Below the pieces are notes generated by a model. It did not search any database. It was not told the origin of the DNA and was given only the letters and a program-made list of their open reading frames with translations. From NCBI RefSeq assembly GCF_900411375.1, contig NZ_LS423006.1, forward strand, positions 31,048 through 95,047: a stretch of DNA of 64,000 nucleotides, given 5' to 3'. Positions within the stretch are counted from its first letter, which is position 1. The number at the start of each line of letters is the position of its first letter. Below, piece by piece: positions 1 to 7,023 of this stretch. The translations under genes were made by a program, and so were the position numbers. Origin of the DNA: Lentilactobacillus raoultii. GTDB taxonomy: Bacteria > Bacillota > Bacilli > Lactobacillales > Lactobacillaceae.

Positions 1-845
1 GAGCCATAAGCCACTTTTTGGCCGTGAGATAATTTATGCACATCACCTGAGAGTGCTGTTAAGCCATTCTGGAAGCTGTGGGCGGCTGCCAAACCGGAAC
101 TTTCAGCACCCACACCACTCAATAGCGTGTTGGCTTCAATAATGTGATCTAATGCCGGAGTTACCGTATGGTTAGCTGCTGCAGCAACCGCTTGATCAGT
201 GTATTGGAATAATAATTGCTCGCATTTTTCAGCCAGTGCCAATCCAGCAGCCGTTTGTTGGGTGTTTAAAGGTAGTAAAGTGACTTCGTGAGCACGAGCT
301 ACGGTTTGCGCTTCAATATTGGTGGATAATGCATCCGCAATGCCATCGATTAGAAACTTAACGGGTGCCCCAGCAATCACTGCTGTATCAACAAGGACCA
401 AATCAGGATTCTTGTCATAAAAAAGATACTTTAAAAATTCACCGGATGCCGTATAAATGACACTCAGTCGTGTACATGGTGAGTCGTTGGAAGCTAACGT
501 TGGGGTGATCACAACTGGAATCTTTAATTGATCACCGACAGCTTTAGTCGTGTCGTTGGTTTTACCGCCGCCCAATGAAATGATAAATTTGGCATCGGCT
601 TTTTGGCCAATTTCCTTAATCCGATCAATTTCTTCAGGCGAACTTTCGCCGCCAAAGACGACGTGTTCAATCGTTAGGCCGTCCTTAGTCAAATAGTCAT
701 AAAATTTTTGGCCAACCAGGTTCCAAACAATGTCATCCGTTAGAAGAATTCCGTGGTCACCAAAGGGACGAATATACTTAGAAGCAGTTTTTAATAAATC
801 TTTTCCTTGAACATAAGTCGAAGGACTAGCAAAAGCAGTTGTCAT
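1..845 (-). CDS. gldA: glycerol dehydrogenase, 5' part (runs off window)
   Basis: Zinc- and NAD-dependent oxidation of glycerol to dihydroxyacetone in the cytoplasm. Only the first 281 codons are present; the 3' end lies beyond base 1. The ATG at 845 follows GGAGG by 8 bases. Seen: the NAD-binding loop LGGGKTNDTTK near residues 91-101, then PTLASNDSPC, and an Asp in LIDGIADA plus His in AAHSFQNG and KLSHGQK that match the three zinc ligands of the family. Asn stands where many members have Leu in GGGKTLDT. A cre-like box overlaps the promoter, so catabolite repression by CcpA is likely (inference). The iron alcohol dehydrogenase superfamily has close relatives, so the exact substrate is the least certain part. 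Confidence 0.88.
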   Translation of the reverse strand, partial: MTTAFASPSTYVQGKDLLKTASKYIRPFGDHGILLTDDIVWNLVGQKFYDYLTKDGLTIEHVVFGGESSPEEIDRIKEIGQKADAKFIISLGGGKTNDTTKAVGDQLKIPVVITPTLASNDSPCTRLSVIYTASGEFLKYLFYDKNPDLVLVDTAVIAGAPVKFLIDGIADALSTNIEAQTVARAHEVTLLPLNTQQTAAGLALAEKCEQLLFQYTDQAVAAAANHTVTPALDHIIEANTLLSGVGAESSGLAAAHSFQNGLTALSGDVHKLSHGQKVAYG

Positions 846-889
846 CAATAAGACCTCCAGTCATTTATCCATAATCAAACTACAGTTAA

Positions 890-918
890 AATGTAAACGC
901 TTACTGTACAATAGGCAA
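890..918 (-). promoter_or_regulatory. gldA promoter overlapped by a cre-like box
   Basis: On the minus strand TTGCCT (913-918), a 17-base spacer and TACATT (890-895) form a promoter about 45 bases before gldA. A 14-base near-palindrome at 892-905, TGTAAACGCTTACT on the plus strand, matches the catabolite-responsive consensus TGWAANCGNTNWCA at 13 of 14 positions and covers the -10 and spacer. A bound CcpA there would block polymerase. Confidence 0.7.
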
Positions 919-951
919 GTAATGACACTTTTAAATTTCCAACTTACAGAA

Positions 952-965
952 TGGGGGAATCCCCA
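952..965. repeat. short GC-rich inverted repeat
   Basis: TGGGG and CCCCA separated by GAAT, lying between gldA and arsC. The 371-base gap 846-1216 otherwise holds the gldA promoter with cre box and the arsC promoter, and I see no other gene in it. The repeat could be an operator for either gene; function unknown. Confidence 0.35.
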
Positions 966-1102
966 ATGTTATTTGGGCAGTTGGTTGACGTATACTAAGT
1001 CTGAATTTAATCAGTTAGAGGTTAAAAGAATCTGGGCCATTTTGATGAAACACTATGGTAGTCTGTTTAACCAAGATTTAAATGTTCACTAGTGAAGTGA
1101 GC

Positions 1103-1133
1103 TTTACTGATACTATTCGGAATATGGTATAAT
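1103..1133 (+). promoter_or_regulatory. arsC promoter, extended -10
   Basis: TATAAT at 1128-1133 is preceded by TG one base upstream, an extended -10. The best -35 is TTTACT at 1103-1108 with a long 19-base spacer. The leader to the arsC start is about 80 bases and contains no clear terminator or operator. Confidence 0.6.
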
Positions 1134-1216
1134 CCTTTATAAAAATTAATAACCTTGATGCTGCTTTAAAAAATTTTAGTTAATTCATTTTAGCAGAGAA
1201 AGGATCGGCGACCATC

Positions 1217-1633
1217 ATGAAGCGTATTTATTTCATTTGTACCGGTAACTCATGTCGAAGTCAAATGGCGGAAGGTTTTGCTAAACAAGAATTGAGTTCA
1301 GAATGGCAAGTCAAAAGTGCTGGGCTTGAAGCTCATGGTGTTAACCCTTTAGCAATTCAAGTGATGCAAGAATTAAATATCGATATTTCTAATAATCAAT
1401 CAACATTAATCGACCCAACTTATCTGAAGCAATGCAATGTGGTAGTGACACTTTGTGGTGACGCTCGTGACCGCTGCCCAACAACGCCATTAACAACTCA
1501 TAAAATTCATTGGCCACTACCAGATCCTGCTAACGCAACCGGCACACTGGATGAAAGGCTAGTAGTCTTTCGAACGGTCCGTGATCAAATTAAAAATCGG
1601 GTTATAGCTTTGGCAAAACAATTAGCTTATTGA
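1217..1633 (+). CDS. arsC: arsenate reductase, thioredoxin-coupled type
   Basis: Reduces arsenate to arsenite in the cytoplasm, using a low-molecular-weight phosphatase fold and electrons from thioredoxin. Seen: the CX5R loop CTGNSCR with nucleophile Cys8, the resolving pair Cys80 and Cys87 in TLCGDARDRCP, and the DP motif near residue 102. Length 138 is close to the 131 of the staphylococcal plasmid enzyme. The ATG at 1217 follows AGAAAGGATC. No arsR, arsB or acr3 is next to it, so efflux would have to be encoded elsewhere. The 3' end overlaps the convergent xerS by 7 bases. Confidence 0.92.
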   Translation: MKRIYFICTGNSCRSQMAEGFAKQELSSEWQVKSAGLEAHGVNPLAIQVMQELNIDISNNQSTLIDPTYLKQCNVVVTLCGDARDRCPTTPLTTHKIHWPLPDPANATGTLDERLVVFRTVRDQIKNRVIALAKQLAY

Positions 1634-2724
1634 TCCTTCTGATTTTTGTGCAACTGATTGAGCGCCTGTCGTTGCTTAGTATCCACAATATGGGTATACA
1701 AACCAGTGGCTTTAGTAGAAGTTTGTCCAAGTTGGGTTGCCACCAAATGCTCATTGTTAGTTTCTAAATATAATTTGGAAGCTAGCGTATGTCGCAACTT
1801 ATGAGGGGTAATTCGAACGTGGTTAAACGCCTGTGAGTATTTAGCCACCAGTAATTCAACGGTGGCTGTCGAAATTCGTCGTGGTTGGGTGGCCCCTTTT
1901 GTCAAAAAGAGGGCAGGGGTGGCCTTGATAGCTTGATAGCGGGTAGTTCGAATCTCTAAATATGGTTTAATGTAGGGAATGACCCAGCTGGCAATCGGTA
2001 CCGCATCACGCTTGCCGCCTTTACGTTGAACAGAAACAGTGGCTTTTCTTAAGCTTAAATCTCGTAAATTTGCATTGGCTAATTCAGAAACTCGAATGCC
2101 GGTTCCTAACATCAGCGCATTAATAGCGACGTCGCGTTCACGATCCCGCTCATATAATTTAGCCAAGCGTTTGCCAGTGACCTTTTGACCGTATTCATTT
2201 TGAATAAAATCTAGGTAACGAACATCAGCATCGCCGAGCATTAACTTATCTTTAATGTTGTGAGCCCGAGTTTGATAGGTTTCACTTTCTGGAACCAAGC
2301 TGATCTTTTTCATGACATTTCGATAAAAATACGGTTCACCGTCATCGTTTTCAGATTCCTCAGTTAAAAAGCGAAATAGTGCAGATAAAGCGTTCAATGA
2401 TCGATTAACTGTTCTGTGTGATAGTGTTCCTTGTGGTCGGCTGGCAGATTCTTTACCGCGATTTAGAAGAAACGCCTTATACAATTCCATGTCCTGTTTT
2501 TTTAAATGTTCCAGCTCAGCAAGTGGAATGTCTTTAATATCACTGGCAGAAGTGATGTTAGTTGCAATCAGCCAGTTGAAAAAGCGGTGAAACTCACTCA
2601 GATATTGATAAAGGGTTGCTGGTGACAGGGGCACCGTTGATTTTTCCAAATAGTAATCTTGGACATAATCGGGCATTTGTTGAACTAGTGCATCATTATT
2701 AGCAATGTAAGCTTCTTTTTTCAT
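1627..2724 (-). CDS. xerS: tyrosine recombinase XerS
   Basis: Single-protein site-specific recombinase of streptococci, lactococci and some lactobacilli; with FtsK it resolves chromosome dimers at a dif site. 365 residues from the ATG at 2724 (GGTGA six bases before; an upstream TTG in frame has no such site). The N-terminal SAM-like core-binding domain covers about residues 15-125, and the PYFYRNVMKK segment (131-140) is typical of XerS. Catalytic residues: Arg211, Lys235, His308, Arg311 and Tyr343. The second His position of the family (LGHAS) is Gln334 here (LGQTS), which is unusual. An extended -10 promoter and a long palindrome lie directly upstream. Confidence 0.9.
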   Translation of the reverse strand: MKKEAYIANNDALVQQMPDYVQDYYLEKSTVPLSPATLYQYLSEFHRFFNWLIATNITSASDIKDIPLAELEHLKKQDMELYKAFLLNRGKESASRPQGTLSHRTVNRSLNALSALFRFLTEESENDDGEPYFYRNVMKKISLVPESETYQTRAHNIKDKLMLGDADVRYLDFIQNEYGQKVTGKRLAKLYERDRERDVAINALMLGTGIRVSELANANLRDLSLRKATVSVQRKGGKRDAVPIASWVIPYIKPYLEIRTTRYQAIKATPALFLTKGATQPRRISTATVELLVAKYSQAFNHVRITPHKLRHTLASKLYLETNNEHLVATQLGQTSTKATGLYTHIVDTKQRQALNQLHKNQKDQ

Positions 2725-2797
2725 TAAAATCACCAAATTTATTTTAAATAATTGTATGGTAAAATTGAATTTACGGGGGCTTTCGGACTTTTCACAG

Positions 2798-2835
2798 ATA
2801 TAACTTAATAAAATACTGGTTTTATTAAGTTATAT
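2798..2835. repeat. 38-bp palindrome upstream of xerS, dif-site candidate
   Basis: Two perfect 16-base inverted arms (2798-2813 and 2820-2835) surround a 6-base centre, TACTGG. Arms around a 6-base centre are the layout of Xer target sites, and in streptococci and lactococci the dif site lies just upstream of xerS. The arms start only 73 bases before the xerS start. The sequence is not visibly the streptococcal dif itself. A leader hairpin or operator is the main alternative, since the right arm touches the xerS -10. Confidence 0.55.
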
Positions 2836-2842
2836 TATATCA
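2834..2842 (-). promoter_or_regulatory. xerS extended -10 promoter
   Basis: TGATATAAT on the minus strand is an extended -10 element; no good -35 is present. Transcription would start inside or next to the palindrome, so the xerS mRNA would begin with a strong hairpin, or bound protein would cover the start point. Confidence 0.55.
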
Positions 2843-2871
2843 TAAAATTAGGTGATTTTCGGTGTAAATAT

Positions 2872-2900
2872 TTGACCAAAAATTAAAAATTCATTAGTAT
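2872..2900 (+). promoter_or_regulatory. licD promoter
   Basis: TTGACC at 2872-2877, a 17-base spacer and TAGTAT at 2895-2900. It gives a leader of about 75 bases to the licD start and is divergent from the xerS promoter 30 bases away. Confidence 0.65.
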
Positions 2901-2978
2901 GAAATAGACGAACAAAATTAGTCAAAAGAGGTTTTCAGATGAAACTGGATTAATAAGTAAATAAAGGGGGGCTTTCAT

Positions 2979-3845
2979 ATGATGGTTGATATGAAGCAAA
3001 TTCATGGTATTCAGTTGGACATTCTACGGAAAGTAGCGAGGCTGAGTGCCAAACACCATATCAAATATTTTATGACTGGAGGCTCCGCAATCGGTGCTGT
3101 GCGTCACCACGGATTCATTCCATGGGATGATGATATTGATATTGGATTAACTCGACATGATTTTGAAAAGTTTCTTCAAGTAGCACCAACGGAATTTGAG
3201 TCTACAGACTATTTTGTTGAAGAAAATCGGCTAAATCCGGCTTATGAATACGATTTTGCCAAAGTGATGTTTAAAGGAACCAGAATTTTGGAACGTGGTC
3301 GTGAAGAAGCCAAGTCAAAAAATGGTATTTTTATTGATGTTTTTCCGTTTGACAAAATGCCAATTAATAAGCGTCAACAGCGTCAGCAAAAACACGTTCT
3401 TCAAGCAATCTTGACAGAGATTCGGCGACGGTTTTATCCAGATCTGTTCCCAAATTTACCGTTGGATGCCCAATATACGTCAATGACATTAGAACAACTT
3501 TATGACTTACGATTCAGAATGATGACAAAATATGATCATCATGCTCGTTTACCGTATATCAACTTATCATCGCCGTATGAATATGGTAAAGAACGAATTT
3601 TGCCAAATGAAATGAATCGATTCATTAAGATGCCATTTGAAGACATGTCGGTACCGGTCTTGGCTGCATATGATTCATACTTGACAAGATTGTATGGCGA
3701 TTATATGAAACTACCGCCGGTTGAGAAACGCATTCAGCGTCATATTTTAAAAGCATCGGTTGATAATCCACAAGTTTTGTCCGAAGACGATCCGGACAAC
3801 CAAAGACAAATTCGACCAAATCAATTTGAGGCTGAAGCTGGTTAA
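2979..3845 (+). CDS. LicD family nucleotidyl/phosphotransferase
   Basis: LicD proteins move phosphocholine, phosphoribitol or related groups onto cell-surface polymers (teichoic acid, capsule, glycoprotein). 288 residues. Seen: GGSAIGAVRHHGFIPWDDD near residues 34-52, the nucleotidyltransferase-like GG(S)...DDD(I)D core that binds metal, followed by KNGIFIDVFPFD. No signal peptide or membrane segment, so it acts inside the cell before export. AGGGGGG lies 7 bases before the ATG at 2979; a second ATG follows at once. No teichoic acid or capsule gene is adjacent, so the acceptor is unknown. It has its own promoter and terminator. Confidence 0.85.
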   Translation: MMVDMKQIHGIQLDILRKVARLSAKHHIKYFMTGGSAIGAVRHHGFIPWDDDIDIGLTRHDFEKFLQVAPTEFESTDYFVEENRLNPAYEYDFAKVMFKGTRILERGREEAKSKNGIFIDVFPFDKMPINKRQQRQQKHVLQAILTEIRRRFYPDLFPNLPLDAQYTSMTLEQLYDLRFRMMTKYDHHARLPYINLSSPYEYGKERILPNEMNRFIKMPFEDMSVPVLAAYDSYLTRLYGDYMKLPPVEKRIQRHILKASVDNPQVLSEDDPDNQRQIRPNQFEAEAG

Positions 3846-3896
3846 GAACAATCTTTAAAAAATAAATAAAATCAATTTATCTGTTTATCTGTGATT

Positions 3897-3937
3897 AAGA
3901 AACGCCAACTAGTTTAATGACTAATTTGACGTTTCTT
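3897..3937 (+). terminator. licD terminator
   Basis: AAGAAACG and CGTTTCTT pair across a loop of about 25 bases (with imperfect inner pairs), followed by a T-rich run. It lies 50 bases after the licD stop. The rest of the gap up to 4043 shows nothing recognisable. Confidence 0.65.
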
Positions 3938-4042
3938 TTCATTTAAGCACTTACTTCTGATAATGTATATTATGTAAAGTAGAGTTTATATTAAAAACAC
4001 TTCTCAATTTCAAGGCACTTCCCTCTATGTTGTTGTTGAATT

Positions 4043-4074
4043 AAAAAAGTCATCAACTAAATTACGTGATGACT
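4043..4074 (-). terminator. terminator of the folate operon
   Basis: AGTCATCA (4048-4055) pairs with TGATGACT (4067-4074) over an 11-base loop; on the minus strand it is followed by TTTTTTAA. It ends the leftward transcription unit after the GNAT gene. Confidence 0.85.
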
Positions 4075-4103
4075 CAACTAAAAGCAAACGATTGTTCATT
4101 TTC

Positions 4104-4544
4104 TCAAATAATTTTATCAAATGTTTCAATTTCCAAGCGTTTACTGAACTTTAATTTTTGCCAAAAACGTTCGCCAACCTGATTGTGCTTCATCACAACC
4201 ACCGAAATTTTGCGAATTCCGACATCATGAAGTTGTTTGATAACTAAATTAACCAGTTTGGTTGCAATGCCTTCACGCCGAAAGTCCTTATCAACTGCCA
4301 AATGGTAAATTCGCCCTCGTCGACCATCCGTAGCACCTAAAATAGTTCCTACCAATTGATGTTCTTTTTCAGCTACAAAACAAAAATCTGGGTTGAATTG
4401 AATTAAACGACTGATTTCTTCAAAACTATCATCAAAATCACGTAAATTCATACCAGGCGTTTTTTCCCACAAAGCATATGCATCCGGGTAATCTTCTACC
4501 GCCATTTTACGAATGCCAACCAATTCATCAGGAGATTCTGCCAT
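4104..4544 (-). CDS. GNAT family N-acetyltransferase
   Basis: Transfers an acetyl group from acetyl-CoA to an unknown amine. 146 residues, the usual length of a single GNAT domain. The acetyl-CoA loop is FRREGIATKLV near residues 89-99, with the preceding strand RIYHLAVDKD. The C-terminal MKHNQVGERFWQKLKF is the typical last helix and strand, as in YpeA-like proteins. ATG at 4544 follows a GGGCGGGAAG stretch. It is the last gene of the folate unit, 14 bases after the amidohydrolase-like gene; the substrate cannot be told from sequence. Confidence 0.85.
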   Translation of the reverse strand: MAESPDELVGIRKMAVEDYPDAYALWEKTPGMNLRDFDDSFEEISRLIQFNPDFCFVAEKEHQLVGTILGATDGRRGRIYHLAVDKDFRREGIATKLVNLVIKQLHDVGIRKISVVVMKHNQVGERFWQKLKFSKRLEIETFDKII

Positions 4545-4558
4545 ACTTCCCGCCCCTT

Positions 4559-5353
4559 TCAGTTTGATTCATTTAAACCAATTGTTAATGTTTCAAAGAT
4601 CTTTTGAAGTCGTTGTTTTGTACAATTAAAAGTACTCGGATCCCAACCATTCAATACTTCTTCGTCAAAAAATCGTTTTCCAATATATTGATTATATCGT
4701 AATTCAATTTGAAGTGCTTGAACACCAGTTTGACTACCATAATGTCGTGTAATGTACCCGCCACGAAATGGGAAATTCTCTTCGACTGTATAGTTTTGGG
4801 CTTTAAAAAGCTGTTTGAATTCCGCTAAAGTGGCTTGTGACGCTGTTTGGTTAAAATCATTTCCCAAAACAACATCAGCGGTTGGCTTAGTAGTTGAATG
4901 AGTGTATTCGGCAAAACTATGCAAGTCGAGCAGTAGCACTTTACCAAAAACAGCTAGTTTGTTTTTTAACAACGCATCAAGTTGCTGATGATAAGGCTTA
5001 TAATATTGATTAATTCGCGAATCAATCTCTAACGGGCTTAATGGCCATTTATATAACGGATGACCAAAAGTATTTTGGGCATAGATTAAATGGTAATAGG
5101 TGCCACTAAGTTTTTCTTTTGGATCACGGTTTGGATCAATTAGGTATCGATTGAGATTGTTTTCCAAAACTGTAAAACCTAATTTGGGCAAAAAGTCATA
5201 TAATTCTCTTAAAAACCAGTCTGTGTTTGCTAAAATGGCGGTCGGTAAAAGCTGTTGTGCCATTGAACTTGTGATTTTAGTGCCACTGTGAGGCAAGTCA
5301 ACCACTACAGGAAATCGATTCAGATTTGCATTATAAACTCGAAAATTAGCCAT
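4559..5353 (-). CDS. N-formylglutamate amidohydrolase family protein
   Basis: The family (HutG type) hydrolyses N-formyl-glutamate to formate and glutamate in histidine breakdown, but many members have other amide substrates. 264 residues. Seen: VDLPHSGTKI near residues 19-28, LLLDLHSFAEY near 140-150, RGGYITRHYG near 197-206 and ALQIELRYNQYIG near 213-225, which match the metal-binding His/Asp/Glu blocks of the family. The ATG at 5353 directly follows the stop of the Nudix gene, with GGTGGT upstream, so the two are translationally coupled. No hut genes are present; its place in a folate operon suggests a formyl- or glutamyl-linked substrate tied to folate turnover (inference). Confidence 0.8.
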   Translation of the reverse strand: MANFRVYNANLNRFPVVVDLPHSGTKITSSMAQQLLPTAILANTDWFLRELYDFLPKLGFTVLENNLNRYLIDPNRDPKEKLSGTYYHLIYAQNTFGHPLYKWPLSPLEIDSRINQYYKPYHQQLDALLKNKLAVFGKVLLLDLHSFAEYTHSTTKPTADVVLGNDFNQTASQATLAEFKQLFKAQNYTVEENFPFRGGYITRHYGSQTGVQALQIELRYNQYIGKRFFDEEVLNGWDPSTFNCTKQRLQKIFETLTIGLNESN

Positions 5354-5890
5354 TTAACCACCTGCCGTTATTAAGGAAAAGTACTTGGTGAATTCAGCCG
5401 GTGCCTGGGACAAAGTCAGTAATGGCACCGGTAATTCAGCATCACTTTTTGACCCGCTAGCTAATCTGAAAGTAAACCGAAAATCGATATGTTGATGGGC
5501 CGCTTCATCCTTAATTGGGTTGGCAGGAATGGAAATTAGATTAATGTCAATTAATTGACCGCTTTGATCTTGTACCTGATAGCCAGTTTCTTCACGAAAT
5601 TCTCTCACTGCACAAGCCAATGGCATTTCGCCCGGTTCCACATGTCCAGCAGGTAAAAGCGTGGCCTTTAAATATGGATGGCGAATAAAAAAGATTGACT
5701 GCCTTAAAAAGACGACCGCACTAGCGGATAAATGTAAAGGCGATCGTCGATTTCGCAACCCAGTTTTGTTCAGTTGAATAAGGCGCTTCAATTCTGTTAT
5801 TTTGTTAGTTCTAATCCAAGGAAAATTTGAATGATTTAATCTTGTCAGTTCTGATAGGATGACATTAAGAAAAATTTCTGATGGCGCCAT
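5354..5890 (-). CDS. Nudix hydrolase, candidate dihydroneopterin triphosphate pyrophosphatase
   Basis: Cleaves nucleoside diphosphates linked to another group. 178 residues: about 75 residues lead into a complete Nudix box (GX5EX7REUXEEXGU; GHVEPGE, then REFREETGY, near residues 83-105). In Lactococcus a Nudix protein inside the folate cluster (FolQ) removes pyrophosphate from 7,8-dihydroneopterin triphosphate, the step between FolE and FolB; no other candidate for that step is in this operon. The role is therefore inferred from context, while the family call is firm. ATG at 5890 follows AGAGGTG by 5 bases; 35 bases separate it from folP. Confidence 0.8.
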   Translation of the reverse strand: MAPSEIFLNVILSELTRLNHSNFPWIRTNKITELKRLIQLNKTGLRNRRSPLHLSASAVVFLRQSIFFIRHPYLKATLLPAGHVEPGEMPLACAVREFREETGYQVQDQSGQLIDINLISIPANPIKDEAAHQHIDFRFTFRLASGSKSDAELPVPLLTLSQAPAEFTKYFSLITAGG

Positions 5891-5925
5891 ACCAACACCT
5901 CTTTAACTAAAGACTCAAGTTCAAA

Positions 5926-7023
5926 TTAAGCTAACAACGATGCCTTTAACAAATTAAACGTTTTAATGAGCCATTCGGTTTCCTTAACATCATGAACACG
6001 GATGATCCGACCGCCTAAAACGGTCATCAATGATTCAAAAAGTAACGTCGGAATCAATCGATCATCTGCCGAATCTAAATCAAATAGCTGCTTCGAGAAG
6101 CTTTTACGTGAAATGGCAATCATGATTGGAACTTGATACTTTGCCATGAACTTTGTGAATTGCATTTTGATCACATCCAAAGTTAAAGTACTGTGGTTTG
6201 AAAAGCCAACACCTGGATCCAGAACAATATTTTCCTTTTCAAGTCCCGAAGCCGTTAGATTACTTATTGTATGTGTAAAGAAATTGGCCATTGTTTCTGG
6301 TAAAGTTTCCGGTTGCTCATTAAAGAGTCGGCCATTGAACATGCTAACTACCGCCGGCTTGTATTTTGCAATTAAGTCTAATTTAGTTTTCGATTTAAAA
6401 CCATCGATATCATTGATAATTTGAATGCCGTTCTTAAGGGCCTCTTCCACAACCTCATCGGTATTAGAGTCAATTGCTAAAATAATGTTTGGAAATCGTT
6501 GATGAATTGCGTCAAGGAATGGTTTAATTCGGCCCCACTCTTCTTTTGCACTAATATCGTCAAAATGTGGTTTCGAAGACTTACCGCCAACTTCAAAAAT
6601 CGAAGCACCAGCGGCCATTTCAGTTTCAATTCTTGCAAGAACACCGTCAATCGACGCATTTCGCCCACCATCATAAAATGAATCTGGTGTTAGATTTAAG
6701 ATCGAATAAATCAACGGATTGGTTGTAATATCAAAATCAAATCCTGGACCTTTGAAATGAATCCCGGCTGTCGCGATGATTTGTTCTAATTGGTGTTGAC
6801 CATCATTAGCTTCAAAAATAGTTGGCCAAGCTTTAATCACCTGGTTAATTTCATTGATGGTTAATGTCGTCATAACGAAAGTTGGCTCGATTACCAGATG
6901 ACGCGTCTTTTTGGTTAACAATTGAATCAGTTTGGTCCGTTCAGAAGTACTGGTAACTTCAAATAACAATGTTAATTTATTTGATAAAGTTTCGCTTGGA
7001 TTAACAATCTTTTTAATTTTCAA
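5926..7023 (-). CDS. folP: dihydropteroate synthase, atypical substrate loop
   Basis: Joins dihydropterin pyrophosphate to p-aminobenzoate. About 365 residues, with roughly 100 before the TIM-barrel domain, an extension seen in other Gram-positive FolP. Conserved: ILNLTPDSFYDGG (about 108-120), IDSN, INDI, LDPGVGF, ISRKS and RVHDV. The second substrate loop, normally GGESTRPG, reads GGKSSKPH, and the usual GFGK(T) after DPG is GFSNHS. These loops handle p-aminobenzoate and sulfonamides in known structures, so altered binding is possible. Start: a GTG at 7032 is part of AGGAGTG; TTG at 7023, 8 bases after AGGAG, fits better. It overlaps folC by 11 bases. Confidence 0.88.
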   Translation of the reverse strand: MKIKKIVNPSETLSNKLTLLFEVTSTSERTKLIQLLTKKTRHLVIEPTFVMTTLTINEINQVIKAWPTIFEANDGQHQLEQIIATAGIHFKGPGFDFDITTNPLIYSILNLTPDSFYDGGRNASIDGVLARIETEMAAGASIFEVGGKSSKPHFDDISAKEEWGRIKPFLDAIHQRFPNIILAIDSNTDEVVEEALKNGIQIINDIDGFKSKTKLDLIAKYKPAVVSMFNGRLFNEQPETLPETMANFFTHTISNLTASGLEKENIVLDPGVGFSNHSTLTLDVIKMQFTKFMAKYQVPIMIAISRKSFSKQLFDLDSADDRLIPTLLFESLMTVLGGRIIRVHDVKETEWLIKTFNLLKASLLA

